Source: an uncultured Clostridia bacterium
GTDB taxonomy: Bacteria; Bacillota; Clostridia; Oscillospirales; Ruminococcaceae
NCBI GenBank assembly: GCA_947632025.1
Contig: CANRNN010000001.1
Span: forward strand, 1 to 64,000
Direction: 5' to 3'
DNA length: 64,000 nt
Positions 60,528 to 64,000 of the stretch are shown piece by piece. The position numbers were made by a program, and so were the translations under genes. The notes below the pieces were generated by a model that saw only the letters and a list, made by a program, of their open reading frames with translations, did not search any database and was not told the origin of the DNA. Each line of letters begins with the position of its first letter. Positions within the stretch are counted from its first letter, which is position 1.

Positions 60528-60578
60528 TCTGTTGTACAATGTAATAAAATTCCGTAATTTTTTGCATCGGAGGTTTTT

Positions 60579-61253
60579 ATGTATAGGATTCTGGTTGTAG
60601 ATGACGAAGAAAATATCCGCGAGGTACTAAAAGAATACGCGGAATTCGAGGGTCATACTGTCGACGAGGCAGCGGACGGTATGCAGGCTATCGAAATGGT
60701 AAAAAAGAACGATTATGACATAATAATTATGGACGTTATGATGCCAAGACTTGACGGATATTCCGCTTGCAAGGAAATCCGCAAGATAAAGCAGATTCCG
60801 GTGCTTATGCTTTCTGCAAGAGGAGAGGAGTACGATAAGCTGTTCGGCTTTGAACTCGGTATCGACGATTATGTTGTAAAGCCGTTCTCTCCGAAAGAGG
60901 TAATGGCAAGAATAAACGCGATAGTAAAGCGCAACGCTCCGCCTGTCGCAGCAACGGTTTCCGAAGTCGAAAAATTCGAGGGTCTGGAGGTAAATTTTAC
61001 ATCACGCGATGTATTTATCGACGGCGAGAAGGTAAATCTTACGCCGAAAGAATACGACCTGCTGTTTTTCTTGGTGAGAAACAAGAACATAGCCCTTACA
61101 AGAAACAAGCTTCTGGAAGAAGTATGGGGGTATGACTTCTTCGGCGACGACAGAACGATTGATACTCATATAAAAATGCTTCGCAATAATTTAGGAAAAT
61201 ACCGTAAATTTATTGTGACACTTCGCGGATTGGGATATAAGTTCGAGGCTTGA
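60579..61253 (+). CDS. OmpR/PhoB family response regulator
   Basis: ILVVDDEENIREVLKEYAEFEGH, DIIIMDVMMPRLDGYSACKEIR, winged-helix LTPKEYDLLFFLVRNKN...DDRTIDTHIKMLRNNLG. Confidence 0.95.
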   Translation: MYRILVVDDEENIREVLKEYAEFEGHTVDEAADGMQAIEMVKKNDYDIIIMDVMMPRLDGYSACKEIRKIKQIPVLMLSARGEEYDKLFGFELGIDDYVVKPFSPKEVMARINAIVKRNAPPVAATVSEVEKFEGLEVNFTSRDVFIDGEKVNLTPKEYDLLFFLVRNKNIALTRNKLLEEVWGYDFFGDDRTIDTHIKMLRNNLGKYRKFIVTLRGLGYKFEA

Positions 61254-61254
61254 T

Positions 61255-62739
61255 ATGAATTTCTTTAGGAGTATTAAGTTCAGAGTCTGGGCGCTGTTTG
61301 AAATAGTCGTAATTGTATTGCTGGCGTTTACTTATATCTTCCTTATAGCGCTTTTTCCTCATTTTTATGAGTGGATGAAAACTTACGAGATAAGCGAAGC
61401 CCTCGTCGATATACGCGAAAACTGGGAAAGTGAAAATATAGGCAGCGTTATCAACGAGCAAGCAATAAGGAAAAAAATGTATGTGGAGATTTATTTTCCT
61501 AATACAGGTTATTCCTATTATGCAAATAAGCTCGGCGGCTCCCTTTCTTTGAACGGTCTGGGAAAAACTCCTATTACAAAGGAAGTAAGAGAATCGGAAA
61601 GGGGACTTATAAAGCGTCGTTTCCGCGACGAAATGGAGGATAATTCCGTACTTCTGGTCGGAAGTTATATCGGCGAGGACAAAAACGATCCGGAAGCGTA
61701 TATTTTCATATGCAACTACCTTGAACCTATCGGAACGACCGTACAGATATTCACACGGCAGTTTATGTTTGTAGGTGTCGTGATGATGGTATTTACAGTG
61801 TTTTTGTCAATGCTCTTTTCTTACGAGATTTCCGCTCCTATAATTAGAATAAACAATTCCGCAAAGGAGCTGCCGCAGGGGAAATTCAACGTAAAGATCG
61901 CAAAGCGTGATTACGGTGAGATAAAACAACTTGCGGGGACGCTTACTTCCGCTTCAAAGGAAATAGCGAAATCGGACGATCTGCGGCGCGAATTGATGTC
62001 GAATATTTCTCATGACCTCCGAACTCCGCTTACTATGATAAAGGCTTACGCCGAAATGATACGCGATATATCGGGCGAAAATCCCGAAAAGCGTGATCGC
62101 CATCTGAAAGTCATAATCGACGAAACCGACAGGCTTTCTTCGCTTGTGAATGATATTCTTGACCTTTCAAAGCTTCAGGCAGGAGTTACCGAAATGCATC
62201 CGGAAACATTCAACTTCTCGGTAAGGCTTTCGGGCGTGATTTCCAGATTCGATATTCTTAAGGAAAACGATGGGATCATAATCAACCTTGAAGCGGATAA
62301 GGATATTATTATCACGGCGGATATAACAAAGCTCGAACAGGTTGTCTATAATCTTATAAACAACGCCGTTATATATGCAGGCGACGACAATACGGTAATT
62401 GTACGCCTGTTCCGCAAGGGCGACGGAAATGTACGCTTTGAGGTCATCGACCACGGAGAGGGTATCTCCGCAGAAAATCTTCCGTATATCTGGGACAGAT
62501 ACTATAAAGTAAGCGAGCGCAACAAAACGCACAAGCGGGCTAAGATGGGCAGCGGAATAGGCTTGTCTATCGTAAAGAGTGTCCTTGAAGGTCATAATTT
62601 TCCATACGGAGCGGACAGCCGCGAGGGAGAAGGAAGCACATTCTGGTTTGAAGCTCCCGAATATCTTGAGGTCAAGACAGAAGCAAAACCCGTTCACGGA
62701 AAGCGTTCGGTTTCCGAAAAAAAGCACGAAACAAAATAA
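61255..62739 (+). CDS. Sensor histidine kinase
   Basis: Two TM segments, HAMP, SNISHDLRTPLTMIKAYAEMIRD, YNLINNAVIYAG, GSGIGLSIVKSVLEGH. Confidence 0.95.
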   Translation: MNFFRSIKFRVWALFEIVVIVLLAFTYIFLIALFPHFYEWMKTYEISEALVDIRENWESENIGSVINEQAIRKKMYVEIYFPNTGYSYYANKLGGSLSLNGLGKTPITKEVRESERGLIKRRFRDEMEDNSVLLVGSYIGEDKNDPEAYIFICNYLEPIGTTVQIFTRQFMFVGVVMMVFTVFLSMLFSYEISAPIIRINNSAKELPQGKFNVKIAKRDYGEIKQLAGTLTSASKEIAKSDDLRRELMSNISHDLRTPLTMIKAYAEMIRDISGENPEKRDRHLKVIIDETDRLSSLVNDILDLSKLQAGVTEMHPETFNFSVRLSGVISRFDILKENDGIIINLEADKDIIITADITKLEQVVYNLINNAVIYAGDDNTVIVRLFRKGDGNVRFEVIDHGEGISAENLPYIWDRYYKVSERNKTHKRAKMGSGIGLSIVKSVLEGHNFPYGADSREGEGSTFWFEAPEYLEVKTEAKPVHGKRSVSEKKHETK

Positions 62740-62742
62740 AAA

Positions 62743-62780
62743 AACACGGCAGAGCAAAATCTGCCGCGTTTTTCGTTTTT
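62743..62780. terminator. Bidirectional terminator
   Basis: AACACGGCAGA gcaaaa TCTGCCGCGTT TTTCGTTTTT. Confidence 0.75.
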
Positions 62781-62792
62781 ATTAAGACAAAA

Positions 62793-63704
62793 TTACTTTT
62801 CGGGAGCCATCAAGCGCACCATAACCGCTTTCTGAGCGTGCAGACGGTTCTCTGCCTCATCGAATATTTCGGCAGCGTGCTGCTCGAAAACCTTTGCAGT
62901 TATTTCTTCCTCACGATGAGCGGGCAAGCAGTGCAATACCATTGCGTCGCCCTTTGCAAGTTTCATAATATCGTCGTTTATCTGGTAGCCCTTGAATGCT
63001 ATCTTGCGTTTTTCAGCTTCGGATTCCTGTCCCATAGAAGCCCACACGTCGGTAAAGAGAACGTCCGCGTCGGCAGCCGCCTCCTTGGGATCTGTGACGA
63101 GTTTGAAATTCTTGTATTCTTTAGCGAATTCGAGTACTTTCGCGTCAGGACGGTAATCTTCAGGGCAGGCAAGTGAAACGTTCATACCGACTTTCAGACA
63201 GCCGACTGTAAGGGAATTCGCCATATTGTTTCCATCGCCGATATAGCACATATTAAGCCCTTCGAGTTTGTTTTTATATTCACGGACGGTTTGCAGATCG
63301 GCTAAAACCTGACACGGGTGACAGAAATCGGTAAGTCCGTTGATTATCGGAATATTGCCGTATTCAGCGAGATTCTCAACCTCACTCTGCTCGAAAGTGC
63401 GGATCATAATTCCGTTGAGGTAACGCGAGAGGACACGAGCCGTATCCTGAACAGGCTCTCCGCGTCCTATCTGAAGTTCCTTTGAGGAGAGAAACAGCGC
63501 GTGACCTCCGAGCTGATACATTCCTGTTTCAAACGAAACACGGGTACGAGTGGACGCTTTCTGGAATATCATTCCGAGCGTCATTCCTTTAAGAATGTTG
63601 TGGGGAATGCCGTGCTTCTGCTCGTATTTGAGCTGATCGGCACGGTTTAAGATGTCGATGATTTCCTCGGTCGAAAGATCGAGAAGTTTTAATAAATGCT
63701 TCAT
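62793..63704 (-). CDS. argF: Ornithine carbamoyltransferase
   Basis: FQKASTRTRVSFETGMYQLGG, DFCHPCQVLADLQTV, VLHCLPAHREEEI. Confidence 0.96.
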   Translation of the reverse strand: MKHLLKLLDLSTEEIIDILNRADQLKYEQKHGIPHNILKGMTLGMIFQKASTRTRVSFETGMYQLGGHALFLSSKELQIGRGEPVQDTARVLSRYLNGIMIRTFEQSEVENLAEYGNIPIINGLTDFCHPCQVLADLQTVREYKNKLEGLNMCYIGDGNNMANSLTVGCLKVGMNVSLACPEDYRPDAKVLEFAKEYKNFKLVTDPKEAAADADVLFTDVWASMGQESEAEKRKIAFKGYQINDDIMKLAKGDAMVLHCLPAHREEEITAKVFEQHAAEIFDEAENRLHAQKAVMVRLMAPEK

Positions 63705-63724
63705 AATTATTTCCTTTCGTATGA

Positions 63725-63985
63725 TTATTTTGTTGTCTGAATAACACAGTAGGTAAACGCGGCAGGGAAGAGGATAATGAGAATATCCCCGAAACTGAAT
63801 CCGCTCTTAAAGCTGAAAAACAGCGACACAAGCGCGAGGACAGTCACACATATTCCCGAAATAAAAGCGGGTTTGCGGGCTTTTTCCTTGTTGAATATCG
63901 TGAGCATCGCTCCGTAAAATCCCATTGCCGCAAACGCGAACGAAGTTAAAAGAAGTCCCAGAAGATTTCCGAGAAAGCCCATCAT
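63725..63985 (-). CDS. Small membrane protein of unknown function
   Basis: 86 aa, three hydrophobic segments; close to the window edge, so the 5' end may extend. Confidence 0.5.
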   Translation of the reverse strand: MMGFLGNLLGLLLTSFAFAAMGFYGAMLTIFNKEKARKPAFISGICVTVLALVSLFFSFKSGFSFGDILIILFPAAFTYCVIQTTK

Positions 63986-64000
63986 ACCGCCGCTTCGGAT

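Noticed and set aside
1-64000. CRISPR arrays, tRNA/rRNA genes, prophage structural genes, biosynthetic megasynthases
   Set aside because: None recognised by eye on either strand; a tRNAscan/Infernal run would be needed to exclude a divergent tRNA.

Overview
The window looks like mostly housekeeping chromosome from a low-to-mid GC, spore-forming Clostridia/Oscillospirales-like Firmicute. That assignment rests on SpoVT, PolC, Firmicutes-type gene order and TTGACA-17-TATAAT promoters. The first ~4.7 kb is accessory DNA: a doubly deleted type I methylase (hsdM) remnant, an HTH/sigma-like regulator, a RepA-like AAA ATPase, a TnpW-like ORF and a large serine recombinase lacking its C-terminal region. 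The rest contains: a DUF554 gene broken by a 1-nt frameshift; Mn-catalase and SDR genes; a lysine riboswitch with asd-dapA-dapB and a free-standing aspartokinase-type ACT protein; mscS; stand-alone trpB; spoVT; an ECF sigma with a linked membrane protein; a GHL10-like lipoprotein next to a GHL10-like/amidase fusion; alr; a degenerate LCP-like protein; LUD, ROK and ilvD genes; M50, AIM24, glgA and hom genes; the pyrH-frr-uppS-cdsA-dxr-rseP-ispG-polC cluster; a his operon (hisZGDBHAF, hisI, hisE) with non-his insertions; fba; an orphan PstS-like protein with two small membrane ORFs; tyrA; pepF; an orphan kinase-like protein; a two-component system; and argF. The best candidates for undescribed biology are a compact sRNA-like locus at 60426-60527, an alternative-pairing leader between hisH and hisA, hairpin-rich non-coding DNA in the mobile remnant, and the amidase fusion with an apparently altered glycosidase-like site. 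No convincing new multigene system was found. All family calls come from reading motifs in the translations, with no database search.
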